Shown here: piece by piece, positions 58,301 through 64,000 of the stretch
Layout of the letters: each line of letters starts with the position of its first letter
Position numbering within the stretch: the stretch's first letter is position 1
Origin: Loripinus fragilis
Lineage: Eukaryota; Mollusca; Bivalvia; Lucinida; Lucinidae
Direction of reading: 5' to 3'
Length of the DNA stretch: 64,000 bases
Assembly (NCBI GenBank): GCA_964019695.1
Contig: OZ026526.1
Location: 12,235,754 to 12,299,753 of the forward strand
Translations under genes and position numbers: made by a program
The notes under the pieces: generated by a model
Told to the model about the DNA's origin: nothing
The model's database searches: none
What the model saw: the letters and a program-made list of their open reading frames with translations, nothing else

Positions 58301-61300
58301 TTAGTATATACCAAAAAAATCACCTGCAACGGAACAGCAAGTAAAACAAAGAAATAACTACAACTTAGTCACCACCTTAAAATGTGAATAGTGTGCGTAT
58401 CATATCAAATATGGTTCAAGACATACAATATTTGATCTAATCTGTACACTATGCATATACCTTAGTTCTTCAAAGTTGTATACCCTCTATTCATTCTTGC
58501 TATTTGCTTTTTTACACTTTTAATGATTTCTTGTATTCTACAGGGCTCCAAGTACAACAAAAGTTTTCAAGTGGAGGAATATTGTGAGTTGATTTAAAAA
58601 GCGTATATTTAATATGGAAATGGTAGAATTTAGAAAATGCTTTTTAACCCCTTTACTGCCTTAACGCGAGCAACGCTCGGGGTGAATACCGCTTCCTATA
58701 CGCCATACCCCAAGCGTTGCTAGGGGTAAACACGTAGTTGTTCATATTCGTGTTGTTAGCAGGATAATATTCAAGGGACAGAACTCAATTATCCTTATCT
58801 AATCTATAATGAAAGAGTTAACTTTTCCAAGATTTATATCATAAGCTTGCTTTTCACAGGGAAAACCGCCCTTTTGATGAAGAACTCTTTTTTTTCAAAG
58901 ATGGCAGGCGATCATGGCATTAGTCTTATGTGTTTCTTTGCAGTAGAGGTTATTTTGGAAGTCTAAAATGGCTTTTATATGGATGACAATTGATATTAAT
59001 TGGAATCAGCAATGGTAAAGGAGGAAATTCCTGTCACTCTCACATTTTTGATTCACAAATTCTCACACATGACCACATATATCTTTTAGGTTGTTCAGAA
59101 GTGAAAAAAGCATGTTTCTCATCTCTATAAGATTATTCATTCAATTCAGTTAACTTTCTTTAATTAGATTATGAGGTAATGTAGTATAGAAAGTACAGAA
59201 AATTGATTTAATATCTCACCTGAATATTTAATAAACCAAATTTTTTTACCATTCCTTGTATAAACTATTTCACAATGTTTTATGACATGTTTTTTCAATC
59301 GCAGTAAGGCAAAACAAAAACATGATTTGTAAAACTTATTCAATATTATTTTTAATATATATATTTTTTATTTTAGTGGCTGAGAGATTGGAGATGAGCG
59401 TATTTGCAGCACCACACTTCTTTGATTATGACAACGGCATTTTCAACGGAAATATTCATGCTTTGTAAGTTGTATGAGCATATATGCTCTGCCAAATATA
59501 TTCTTGTTCCAATTATATATTATGTGGAATTTTGCTTTGCTTCTTACGAAATGAGTTAGCCTTTTACAAATTTTGTCACTCCTTAAGGCCAGAATTTTTT
59601 TTATTAGTTGATTTACGAACCCTCCTACTGTAATTTTACGGAAAGTAGGAAAAAAATAAAATTTAATTTCTAAAATTTATATTTTATTTTATCCGCCGAC
59701 TCTAAATATTATTTGTTTTGTTGAAAAAAATAATATTTTTTTGAGGTTTTGTTTGTGTATTTTTGAGAGTGACAATGTAAAAAGTGATTGTCCTGTCCAG
59801 ATTTTTAGGAAAAATGATAAAATATTTAAAAATTGATAACATACTATTGGTTTACCTTACCAGTTTCTTCTGGGGATATTAAAAAAAAAAAAAAGCTCTG
59901 AAAATGACCAGTTGACCCCCCCCCCCCCCCCCCCCCCCCCCCGACCCTAAATCTGAAAAAAAAATCCTCGTAAATCAACTAATAAAAAAATTCGGGCCTA
60001 AGAAACTACATATGGCATGATATTTCATGTATTTTTGTTGTCAGACATTTAAGATGAATGACAAATCTCATTTATTCCACCAATACAATATTTAGAAGTA
60101 TTTTTGCCCAAAATGTACAAATGGCTTGTAGAAAAGTATATATTTACAATTTTGCTAATGAACTTTTCAAGGTCAAAATGAAAAATTGTAAATAATACCA
60201 GAAATACATTATATTTGGGTCAAAATACTTCAAAATATTGTAGTAGGATTATTGTAATACATGTTCATGCAACTTCTCTAAAGTTCACCCAGCGTGTCAC
60301 AATATTGCAAACGGTATCAAACCAGGAATTAAGTAACTCTAAAAAGACTGATAAGCATGCTGCGGATTGCTCAAAAGCTGTATGTTTGGGCGTAAAGTGA
60401 TCTATGTGAGATGTATAAATTGTTCATACAACAATGTGGCCAAAGGTATCTGTCTCCTTGACAAAAAACAATTTTTGTTTATACAGGAAAAATTTCATGC
60501 AAGTAAGAGCTTTTGAAAGATATATCCCCTTAACATGGTAAATAAAGAAAAAGAGTGATGATAGGTCTTAGAACTGTGCATTTGTCTTTTATTTTTGTCA
60601 TTCATTTCTTAGGTCAAATACAGCCTCTACTATTTTTTCAATAATATAACCATTTTATTTCAAAAATTATCCCATATTTAGTTTTGGGCACAAAACGTTT
60701 TCCTAAATAGTAAGTGAGTATGATCAGGAAACACCACAATCAAAACTGCAGAGAACCCCTTGGCACCGCGAGGAAGAGCCGCTCAACCATCACGAGACAC
60801 CAAGAAGACAAATTAAGCAAAGCAACCAGCTCTCTCTTCCCCATCAAGATGATTGCAATACTAGAACGGACATAAAGTAACATACAACAAAACATAGAAC
60901 AATTACAGACTCCCACAACGGGAGTAACAATAAACAAAAAGTCAACAACAACAGAACCACCGCCTTAGAACGGACAGCAGCCTAAGCCACCTGGGGGCTT
61001 AAATGCATTTTACTGGTACCAAATCTACGCCCTAGATTCTGCTGTTGTTGAAGTACAAGAAATGTTCAGCTCGCATGGAGGCTATCTAACTTATGCAATC
61101 TATCATCATGAAGAAACACTTTAATCAAATTAACACACCATGATGAAACAAAGAAAAGGGCTCATGACTCACAGATAGTTCGAGCTAAAGAAAACCTCAA
61201 GTTGAGCCACGGTGGGTCCAGCTACAGATAAGCATCAGGCACCAACCCTCTGATTAAAGCTTTACGTCAGAGCCGTCATAGAGTCTGAGGCCTGACCCAC

Positions 61301-63391
61301 CGTCGTGCAATTAAAGAGGAAACCATATCTATAAACCGTGATTGGGTTTAAAACTAGGCATGCAGACTGTCGCATGATATCCAAGTTATATCCAAATCCC
61401 CAAGCCTATATTTAATAGCTTGTCCTTTAGTGCAGCTAAAATAAATTGGATTAGTAATCTGATCTCTATAGACTTTCATCGTGTGGTTGTAAATTCGAAC
61501 CCTGGCCTGTCCACATACTTACATAGAGACATTTCTCTCCCTGCCACTGATTCAAAAATAGCACATGTGTTAGTCACAGGCCAGAGTATGAATACTCATA
61601 GTAAACAGGTTAGGCCAGAATTTTTTTATTAGTTGATTTATGGGAATTTTTTTCCAGATTTATGGTGGTGCGGACAAAAAAAAAATAAATAAAAATGCTC
61701 TTTTTAGACCAGTTAACTGGTCTTTTTCAGTGCTTTTTTTTTTTAATATCTCCAGAGAAAACAGTCAAACTAGTAAGGCAAACCAACAGTCTGTATTATT
61801 TTTTTTAAAATATTTTATCATTTTACTAAAAATCTGGACAGGACAATCACTTTTAACAGTTTCACTCTCAAAAATACACAGACAGAATCTCAAAAATACA
61901 TTATTTTTTTCAACGAAACAAATAATATTTAGAGTCGGCGGATAAAATAAAAAAATAATTTTTGAAATAATTTTTTTTGTACTTTCCGGAAAATTACAGT
62001 AGGAGGGTTCGTAAATCAACTAATAAGAAAATTCCGGCCTGAACTGTTTTGGTGAAGGCTGCTGCAATACTGGGTGATAACGTCCACATTTCCAGTTGTA
62101 AATGAAACTTAAAATATTATTATTTACACACGTATAAACTTCAATAACAGCTGTTAAATACAGTTGGATATGCATTTTATAGAGGCATGCAAGAGACATA
62201 ATTTTGGCAAAAATGTAAATGAGTTTAATATATTGCCTGTAAAAGCAGTTAACTTTATTTAGCCTGATTTGGAATTTCCGATATACTACCTCTCAAAACT
62301 GTCATTGCTACATTTGCCCATACCATAAACTTTACTTTTTCATCTTTATTGCCATTATAAGTGATTGTGTAAGTGAATGAACAAATGTTTAATCTGACAC
62401 TAAGGCCAGAATTTTTTTATAAGTTGATTTACAAACCCTCCTACTGAAATTTTCCGGAAAGTAGCAAAAAAAATTATTTCAAAAATTATTTTTTGATTTT
62501 ATCCGCCGACTCTAAATATTTTTTGTTTAGTTAAAGAAAAAAAAATATTTTTGAGGTTCTGTCAGTGTATTAAGAGTGACATTGTTAAAAGTGATTGTCC
62601 TGTCCAGAAATTAGGAAAATGATGAAATATATAAAGATTTAATACAGACTTTTGTTTTACCTCACTAGTTTTACTGTTTTTTCTGGAGATATGAGAAAAA
62701 AAGCTCTGAAAATGAAAAAAAAGCTCTGAAAATGACCAGTTAATTGGTCATTTTCAGAGCTTTTTTTTCTACCACCTGACCTTAAATCTGAAAAAAATAT
62801 TCCTGTAAATCAACTAACAAAAAAATTCTGGCCTAAATAAGGCCAGAATTTTTTTATTAGTTGATTTACAGGACATTTTTTTCAGATTTAGGGTCGAGGG
62901 GACTAAAAAAGAAAAGAAAAAAAGCCCTGAAAATGACCAGTTGACTGGTCATTTTCAGAGGGTTTTTTTTTTTTTTTAATATTTCCAGAAAAAACAGTAA
63001 AACTAGTAAGGTTAACACAAACAGTCTGTATTAAATCTTTAAATATTTCATTATTTTTCTAAAAGTCTGGACAGGACAAACCTCAAAAATATATTATTTT
63101 TTTCAACGAAACAAATAATATTTAGAGTCGGTGGATAAAACAAAAAAATAATTTTAGAAATGAAATTTTATTTTTTCTCTACTTTCCTGAAAATTACAGT
63201 AGGAGGGTTTGTAAATCAAGCAATAAAAAAAATTCCGGCCTAATTATTATTTTTTTTTTTTCAGTTTAACTTCTGGTGCACCAGCGCATGGATCAGCACA
63301 CGTGACCTTAACTATGATTCCACCACAGAGCAACATGACTGCTATCAAGAGCTACAGTAATTATCCACAACTCACTAAGGACTACCTAAAC
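37247..63391 (+). CDS. CD109 / alpha-2-macroglobulin / thioester-protein family gene, first eight coding exons
   Basis: Secreted or GPI-type complement-like protein that in this family traps proteases or tags microbes through a thioester. Coding joins: 37247-37335, 39597-39780, 47503-47674, 52807-52877, 55439-55567, 58544-58583, 59377-59464, 63265-63391. They give 900 nt, 300 codons, no stop, phases 2,0,1,0,0,1,2,0, all with GT donors and AG acceptors. Landmarks: signal peptide, SYVIMAPDHFRPNQAFRV (MG1 start), SVFIQFNRPFYRQGQTV (the family's 'SxFIQTDKPxYKPGQ' signature), LSDKPNFGTWTLEV and KSFQVEEY. The thioester, bait and receptor-binding parts would lie past the right edge. Introns of 0.8-7.7 kb are filled with MITEs. 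CD109 versus invertebrate TEP cannot be decided from this part. Confidence 0.9.
37580..37752. mobile_element. Hairpin MITE, CACACCGGGTAG ends
   Basis: The ends are exact inverted repeats. Inner arms also pair ('gcaatcgaaaac' / 'gttttcgattgc' and 'tagaaacagtgtttt'-like blocks). Confidence 0.65.
38955..39294. mobile_element. GGATCCAG element, full-length
   Basis: Starts CATGCGCGGATCCAG and ends CTCTGGATCCGCACTTG, inverted. G-runs lie next to the right end. The phrase 'atggcgtttcgctggcgtgc' is duplicated in tandem inside (39090-39135). Confidence 0.65.
39597..39780 (+). CDS. Exon 2: start of MG1 domain
   Basis: Acceptor TTTTTACAG. 184 nt encode SYVIMAPDHFRPNQAFRV, then a beta-rich segment through SFSQPGTKTIELK. 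APxxFRPNQ is the usual first strand of the family after signal-peptide cleavage. Donor AAG|GTAAGA, phase 0. One N-glycosylation sequon, NNGT. Confidence 0.9.
40017..42619. mobile_element. 2.6-kb non-autonomous transposon with repeated CTTCGGACA sites
   Basis: Ends CTAGGGTCATTACCGGTA and TACCGGTAATGACCCTAG are exact inverted repeats. The motif TACCTTCGGACA/TATCTTCGGACA occurs near 40033, 40210 and 40230 at the left, and near 42190, 42570 and 42588 (inverted) at the right; these are candidate transposase-binding sites. The interior frames show no transposase. A GGATCCAG element is nested at 41576-41720. The target duplication is not clear (CTAG may be the target). Confidence 0.7.
41576..41720. 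mobile_element. GGATCCAG element, short copy
   Basis: CATGTGCGGATCCAGAGG to CCTGGATCTGCGCATG, 145 bp. Internal C-run before the right end. Confidence 0.65.
42780..42947. repeat. Perfect-centred hairpin
   Basis: Arms 'cacaggagcttgaagttct' and 'agaacttcaagctcctgtg' surround a centre GTCATTACGTAATGAC, about 168 bp in all. MITE-like. Confidence 0.65.
43028..43224 (+). mobile_element. tRNA-derived SINE, family A, copy 2
   Basis: Box A TGACTCATTGGTAGAG, box B GGGTTCGAGCC, and a tail resembling TTGATGGGACGTAAAGAATC followed by CAAA units. Target duplication CATTCCACCTGAT / CATTCCACCGGAT (43015-43027, 43225-43237). Confidence 0.85.
43243..43442. mobile_element. GGATCCAG-type repeat, copy
   Basis: Same order of blocks as 15324-15546 (GGATCCAGAGG, GGAAAATCACA, GGAAAATGTTGGACCCCCT). 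A further diverged end occurs at 43626-43790. Confidence 0.55.
44275..44470. mobile_element. Fragment of the CACACTGG hairpin element
   Basis: Shares 'cttacataaatcgccatg' and 'cctttaggcatatggcatg' with the copies at 53204 and 56556. Both ends are missing. Confidence 0.55.
44648..45510. repeat. Five-unit tandem array with ACCGTCTCAATGAGACGGT hairpin
   Basis: Units of roughly 150-180 bp each contain the dyad ACCGTCTCAATGAGACGGT (near 44728, 44880, 45052, 45210 and 45388), 'caaaacatatggtgtggg', 'gcacccaaaacacat' and 'aaagtttacgcaaataaa'. Units alternate between two subtypes ('ccaggcctccagataag' and 'ttatctggatctatgaa'). Confidence 0.8.
46017..46085 (+). other. tRNA-like sequence (pseudogene or SINE head)
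   Basis: Has GTGGTGTAGAGG and GGTTCGAGACC at roughly tRNA spacing, but no convincing acceptor stem. Not called as a tRNA gene. Confidence 0.3.
46306..46336. repeat. (GA)n microsatellite
   Basis: About 15 GA units. Confidence 0.95.
46555..46648 (-). other. tRNA-like sequence with long A-B box spacing
   Basis: On the minus strand: TGGCTCAGTCGGCAAGG, then ~55 bases, then GGGTTCGAAAC. Probably a SINE head or tRNA pseudogene. Confidence 0.35.
46795..47392. mobile_element. 0.6-kb hairpin MITE, ACAGTCAGGCACTGGAAGG ends
   Basis: The terminal ACAGTCAGGCACTGGAAGG is mirrored exactly at 47374-47392. Several internal inverted 'ggaagg.tttccttcc' blocks. It ends 110 bp before exon 3. Confidence 0.75.
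47503..47674 (+). CDS. Exon 3: end of MG1 and MG2 signature
   Basis: 172 nt encoding TPYQIQPGIYELNIEG, then SVFIQFNRPFYRQGQT, the family hallmark before MG2. The start is uncertain: acceptor CTATCAAG at 47502 or CCAAATCCAG at 47520 both keep phase 0, and a CTAAC branch-like site at 47490 serves either. Donor ACAG|GTGATG, phase 1. A SINE lies 15 bases into the intron. Confidence 0.85.
47690..47878 (-). mobile_element. tRNA-derived SINE, family A, copy 3, next to the exon 3 donor
   Basis: Minus-strand head with box B GGTTCGAGCC, tail with CAAA units. The target duplication ATGTTTGACTGT (47678-47689, 47879-47890) begins four bases inside the intron, so the donor GTG was left intact. Confidence 0.85.
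48115..48354. mobile_element. TGAGCYGTGRCATG MITE, copy 1
   Basis: Ends TGAGCTGTGGCATGGGATTT and its diverged inverse GTGTCGCGGCTCA. Subterminal CCAACAATGTGG / CCACATTGTTGG. Centre 'gcctgcgcataggcgcag'. Further copies at 57154 and 63730. Confidence 0.75.
48518..48988 (-). mobile_element. GGCCAGAATTTTT MITE, copy A
   Basis: Ends GGCCAGAATTTTTTTATTAG / ..AAAAATTCTGGCC. An internal hairpin GAAAATGACCAGTTAAGTTAACTGG is read in two halves around 48876-48900. A-run at 48817-48860. The flanking TTA/TAA suggests a 3-bp target of PIF/Harbinger type (inference). Confidence 0.8.
49391..49697. mobile_element. GGGCGGACTTAAATTAGC MITE
   Basis: Ends GGGCGGACTTAAATTAGC and GCTAAATCAAGTCTGCCC. The paralogous segment at 51770-51810 reads 'cagacagaatatcatatcat' without it, an empty site. 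Confidence 0.65.
49991..51705 (+). mobile_element. GGCCAGAATTTTT MITE, copy B, interrupted
   Basis: Left part 49991-50279 and right part 51526-51705 make one element; between them is the insertion at 50280-51525. Orientation is opposite to copy A. Confidence 0.8.
50280..51525. mobile_element. 1.25-kb CAGGGCTCGAAA element nested in MITE B
   Basis: Ends CAGGGCTCGAAATTTTTT and ..AATTTTCGAGCCCTG. ACTTT is present on both flanks (the host reads CACTTTTAACAG elsewhere). The ends look hAT-like, but an 8-bp duplication is not exact. The subterminal 'ctcgtcctgt' block is mirrored. A 110-bp hairpin with centre TTTGCCACTAGTGGCAAA lies at 50860-50970. No transposase recognised. Confidence 0.65.
51921..52277. 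mobile_element. CATACGTATGCTCGG-type MITE, copy 2, 8-bp TSD
   Basis: Ends CCCGGGGGGGGTACTCTC and AGAGTACCCCCGGG. CTAAAACT flanks both sides (51913-51920, 52278-52285). Interior as in copy 1 at 36767. The 8-bp duplication suggests a hAT-type mobiliser. Confidence 0.85.
52535..52782. mobile_element. AGCAGACGA palindromic MITE, copy, ending 24 nt before exon 4
   Basis: TTAACCCTTAAAGCGCCAAG to GCAATAAGGCTTAA; centre GCTCCTATAGGAGC. The following 24 bases contain TACTAAT and a pyrimidine tract, then the acceptor. Confidence 0.8.
52807..52877 (+). CDS. Exon 4: MG2 strand
   Basis: Acceptor TTCTTTCTTCAG. Reads (G)TT then RFRVITTWPDMTPGN, SGLTIFAY. This corresponds to the 'VKFRVL..' segment right after the KPGQT signature. 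Donor TAT|GTAAGT, phase 0. Confidence 0.9.
53204..53614. mobile_element. CACACTGG hairpin element, copy 1
   Basis: Near-perfect 411-bp palindrome with centre GTACCGATCATCGGTAC. ATCAC on both flanks. The paralogous segment near 52450 reads 'cttacaatatcgcactattt' without the insertion. Confidence 0.85.
53647..54570. mobile_element. Inverted-repeat element, ACTGGAGTGTTTAAACATG ends
   Basis: TATTTACTGGAGTGTTTAAA at the left is mirrored at 54545-54568. A second inverted block ('caacctcaccctt..') pairs 54065-54190 with 54385-54535. Contains phrases of the dispersed repeat at 60730 ('catagagtctgaagtccgg'). No gene. Confidence 0.55.
54782..54826 (+). mobile_element. SINE A head fragment
   Basis: 'ctagagtgcttgactttgag' and 'gaccgaggggttcgg' match the tRNA-like head. 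The 3' part is missing. Confidence 0.5.
54991..55414. mobile_element. ATATGGGCC..CGCGAGAAAACC MITE, ending 24 nt before exon 5
   Basis: Ends ATATGGGCCGCAACGCGAGA and TTCTCGCGATGAGGCCCATAT. Also present at 57532-57767. Subterminal CCTGTCTTCGGGG blocks. Confidence 0.75.
55439..55567 (+). CDS. Exon 5: MG2-MG3 linker and strand
   Basis: 129 nt: DPTGYPVRRWIGEQANSLGV, then LTESMILSDKPNFGTWTLEV and NAF. 'DPxGNxIxxW..LSxEPxLGTWxI' is typical of the family. Acceptor TTTTTTGTGACAG, donor TTT|GTAAGT, phase 0 at both ends. Confidence 0.92.
55931..56388 (+). mobile_element. GGCCAGAATTTTT MITE, copy C
   Basis: Same orientation as copy B, complete. Internal GAAAATGACCAGTTGACTGG hairpin. Confidence 0.85.
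56556..57137. mobile_element. CACACTGG hairpin element, copy 2, with nested MITE
   Basis: Flanked by a 17-bp direct repeat ATCATGATACACCAAAT. 56684-56867 is a second inverted-repeat element (TTCACCATATCTACATTA ends) inserted at a TA in the left arm; G- and C-runs near its centre. Confidence 0.8.
57154..57377. mobile_element. TGAGCCGTGACGTG MITE, copy 2
   Basis: Ends TGAGCCGTGACGTGAG and CATGTCACGGCTCA. Confidence 0.75.
57532..57767. mobile_element. ATATGGGCC..CGCAAGAAAAACC MITE, copy 2
   Basis: Ends ATATGGGCCTTGTCGC and GCGATGAGGCCCATAT. Centre 'gatcagtctgcgcggatgcg'. Confidence 0.7.
57778..58149 (+). repeat. Duplicated intron segment with decayed exon 6 copy
   Basis: Parallels 58178-58560: shared blocks include 'cagatatgtcatcttctgac', 'aaaacactccaaaaac' and 'gacatacaatatttgatcta'. 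It ends with an acceptor GCATTCTGCAG and GGCTCCAAGTCCATGTGA: the first codons of exon 6 (GSK) followed by a TGA stop. Confidence 0.8.
58544..58583 (+). CDS. Exon 6 (40 nt)
   Basis: GSKYNKSFQVEEY, matching the family's 'GxKYxKSFEVEEYVLP'. Acceptor TGTATTCTACAG, donor T|GTGAGT, phase 1. Very short; the flanking duplicate is described separately. Confidence 0.92.
58584..59376 (+). other. Intron 6
   Basis: No element with clear ends. 58672-58730 forms a loose dyad around 'gcaacgctcggggt'. Confidence 0.5.
59377..59464 (+). CDS. Exon 7: MG3 start
   Basis: 88 nt: LAERLEMSVFAAPHFFDYDN, then GIFNGNIHA. Corresponds to 'VLPKFEVTVxxPxxI..' of the family, though the conserved VLPKF is here LAERL. Acceptor TTTATTTTAG, donor TT|GTAAGT, phase 2. 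Confidence 0.85.
59587..59998 (-). mobile_element. GGCCAGAATTTTT MITE, copy D
   Basis: Oriented as copy A. The internal hairpin is replaced by a C-run at 59917-59942. Confidence 0.8.
60730..61380 (+). repeat. Dispersed repeat, complete copy
   Basis: The uninterrupted version of 18950-19165 plus 20195-20600. The middle has no domain-bearing frame. Could be a retroelement untranslated region or a DNA-element interior; undecided. Confidence 0.55.
61613..62039 (+). mobile_element. GGCCAGAATTTTT MITE, copy E
   Basis: Complete. Right end ..AAAATTCCGGCC. Confidence 0.85.
62404..62833 (-). mobile_element. GGCCAGAATTTTT MITE, copy F
   Basis: Complete, inverted relative to G, separated from it by TAAATAA. 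Confidence 0.85.
62841..63240 (+). mobile_element. GGCCAGAATTTTT MITE, copy G, ending 24 nt before exon 8
   Basis: Its last bases CCGGCC run into TAATTATTATTTTT..CAG, so the branch-like CCTAAT straddles the MITE edge. Confidence 0.85.
63265..63391 (+). CDS. Exon 8: MG3 strands
   Basis: 127 nt: (TT)T then LTSGAPAHGSAHVTLTMIPP and QSNMTAIKSYSN.., resembling the family's 'YTYGKPVxGxAxVTL'. Donor AAC|GTATGT, phase 0. NMT is a glycosylation sequon. The gene continues beyond the window. Confidence 0.88.
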
Positions 63392-63729
63392 GTATGTATT
63401 ACATAGAGGATCTTACAGGAGTGCTCATGTTTAAACGAGTTGAGGGAAAGAGATAAAATGCGAGGCTTGCCGAGCATTTTATCTTTTTTTCGCAACAAGT
63501 TTACTAAATTCAATAAACCATGAGCACAAATGTTAGATTCTATTTATCAGATGACATTAAGATTACTCATTCCTGGTGTAAAATCGTTATAATTTTGTCA
63601 TTATGTACGCAAAGTTTTTATGGACGTCATAACGTTTCCCATAAATCTGTAAACCACTAGTGGTTTATCGATTTTATTGCATGCCTTATTTCACTTCCAG
63701 ACGCGACGTCATATGATAAATAAAACAAT

Positions 63730-63964
63730 TGAGCCGCAAAAAGTGATTTCCAATAATTTTACCATTTTGACAAGTGTAAACTCAGATGAGCCTGTTAAGC
63801 TTTTAAGCTTAGAAACTCCAAATGATGTTTAGTCAGTAGCTTAACACTTATAGAATATTCAAGCGACTAGCAAAGCCTCTGGTCAGACTGCACATATGCG
63901 CAGGCTGACCTGCGGCTTTGCAGGTCACACATACCACATTGTTGGAAATTTCAGGTCACAGCTT
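63730..63964. mobile_element. TGAGCCG MITE, copy 3 (inverted)
   Basis: Starts TGAGCCGCAAAAAGTGATTT and ends with the CCACATTGTTGG block and GTCACAGCTTA. Internal order is reversed relative to copies 1 and 2. Confidence 0.7.
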
Positions 63965-64000
63965 ATAGCATTGTCTAACGGGTATTATTCATGCTTTTAT

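Larger units (their letters stand above)
55568..58543 (+). other. Intron 5
   Basis: Contains a tandem pair related to 19860-20180 (55640-55910), MITE C, hairpin copy 2, two further MITEs and a ~395-bp tandem duplication that includes a decayed copy of the exon 6 start. Confidence 0.7.
59465..63264 (+). other. Intron 7 with four GGCCAGAATTTTT MITEs
   Basis: Copies D, E, F and G plus the dispersed repeat at 60730-61380. No additional exon recognised. Confidence 0.7.

Overview
This is a nuclear-genome window from an animal, most likely a bivalve mollusc. The evidence is one spliced gene with consensus GT..AG introns, AT-rich non-coding DNA, tRNA-derived SINEs with target-site duplications (TSDs), many short inverted-repeat (MITE-like) elements, and tandem repeats containing AGGTCAAGGTCA-type motifs. 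The species cannot be read from the sequence.

Layout. 1-3.8 kb (minus strand): a family-B DNA polymerase of the DNA_pol_B_2 kind found in Maverick/Polinton-like and viral elements. It has N-terminal C2H2 fingers and a Vsr-like nuclease segment inside the palm. Two in-frame TAG codons interrupt it and it runs off the left edge. 3.8-24 kb: no convincing host gene, only SINEs, foldback elements, MITEs, minisatellites and old dispersed repeats. 24.17-26.16 kb: a 2-kb transposon whose ends are inverted arrays of a CTCGGCCCC tandem repeat, flanked by a 9-bp TSD and carrying a frameshifted MYND-finger reading frame.

27.40-36.75 kb: a 9.35-kb element made of two nearly identical 4-kb inverted arms around a 1.3-kb unique centre. 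It starts AG, ends CT, has a 6-bp TSD (GGTGTG), and an uninterrupted copy of the target lies 0.4 kb downstream. These are Polinton-type hallmarks. Each arm carries a C-terminal piece of an F54H12.2-like (Polinton/virus-associated) protein, two tiny C2H2-finger frames, a CAC microsatellite, a long minisatellite, and an array of CRE/ETS/YY1-type sites at the tip. I infer a snap-back (defective-genome-like) product of protein-primed replication that then integrated.

37.25-63.39 kb (plus strand): the first eight coding exons, 900 nt or 300 codons, of a secreted CD109/alpha-2-macroglobulin/thioester-protein family gene. They encode the signal peptide, MG1 and the start of the MG2/MG3 region. The gene continues past the right edge. 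All exon phases join without stops. Its introns are packed with MITEs; three of unrelated families end about 24 nt upstream of an exon, and one SINE sits next to a splice donor.

The mobile-element pieces do not form one pathway with the host gene. The polymerase fragment and the palindromic element are probably relics of related Polinton-like parasites. Boundaries and similarities were read by eye; no database search or alignment program was used.
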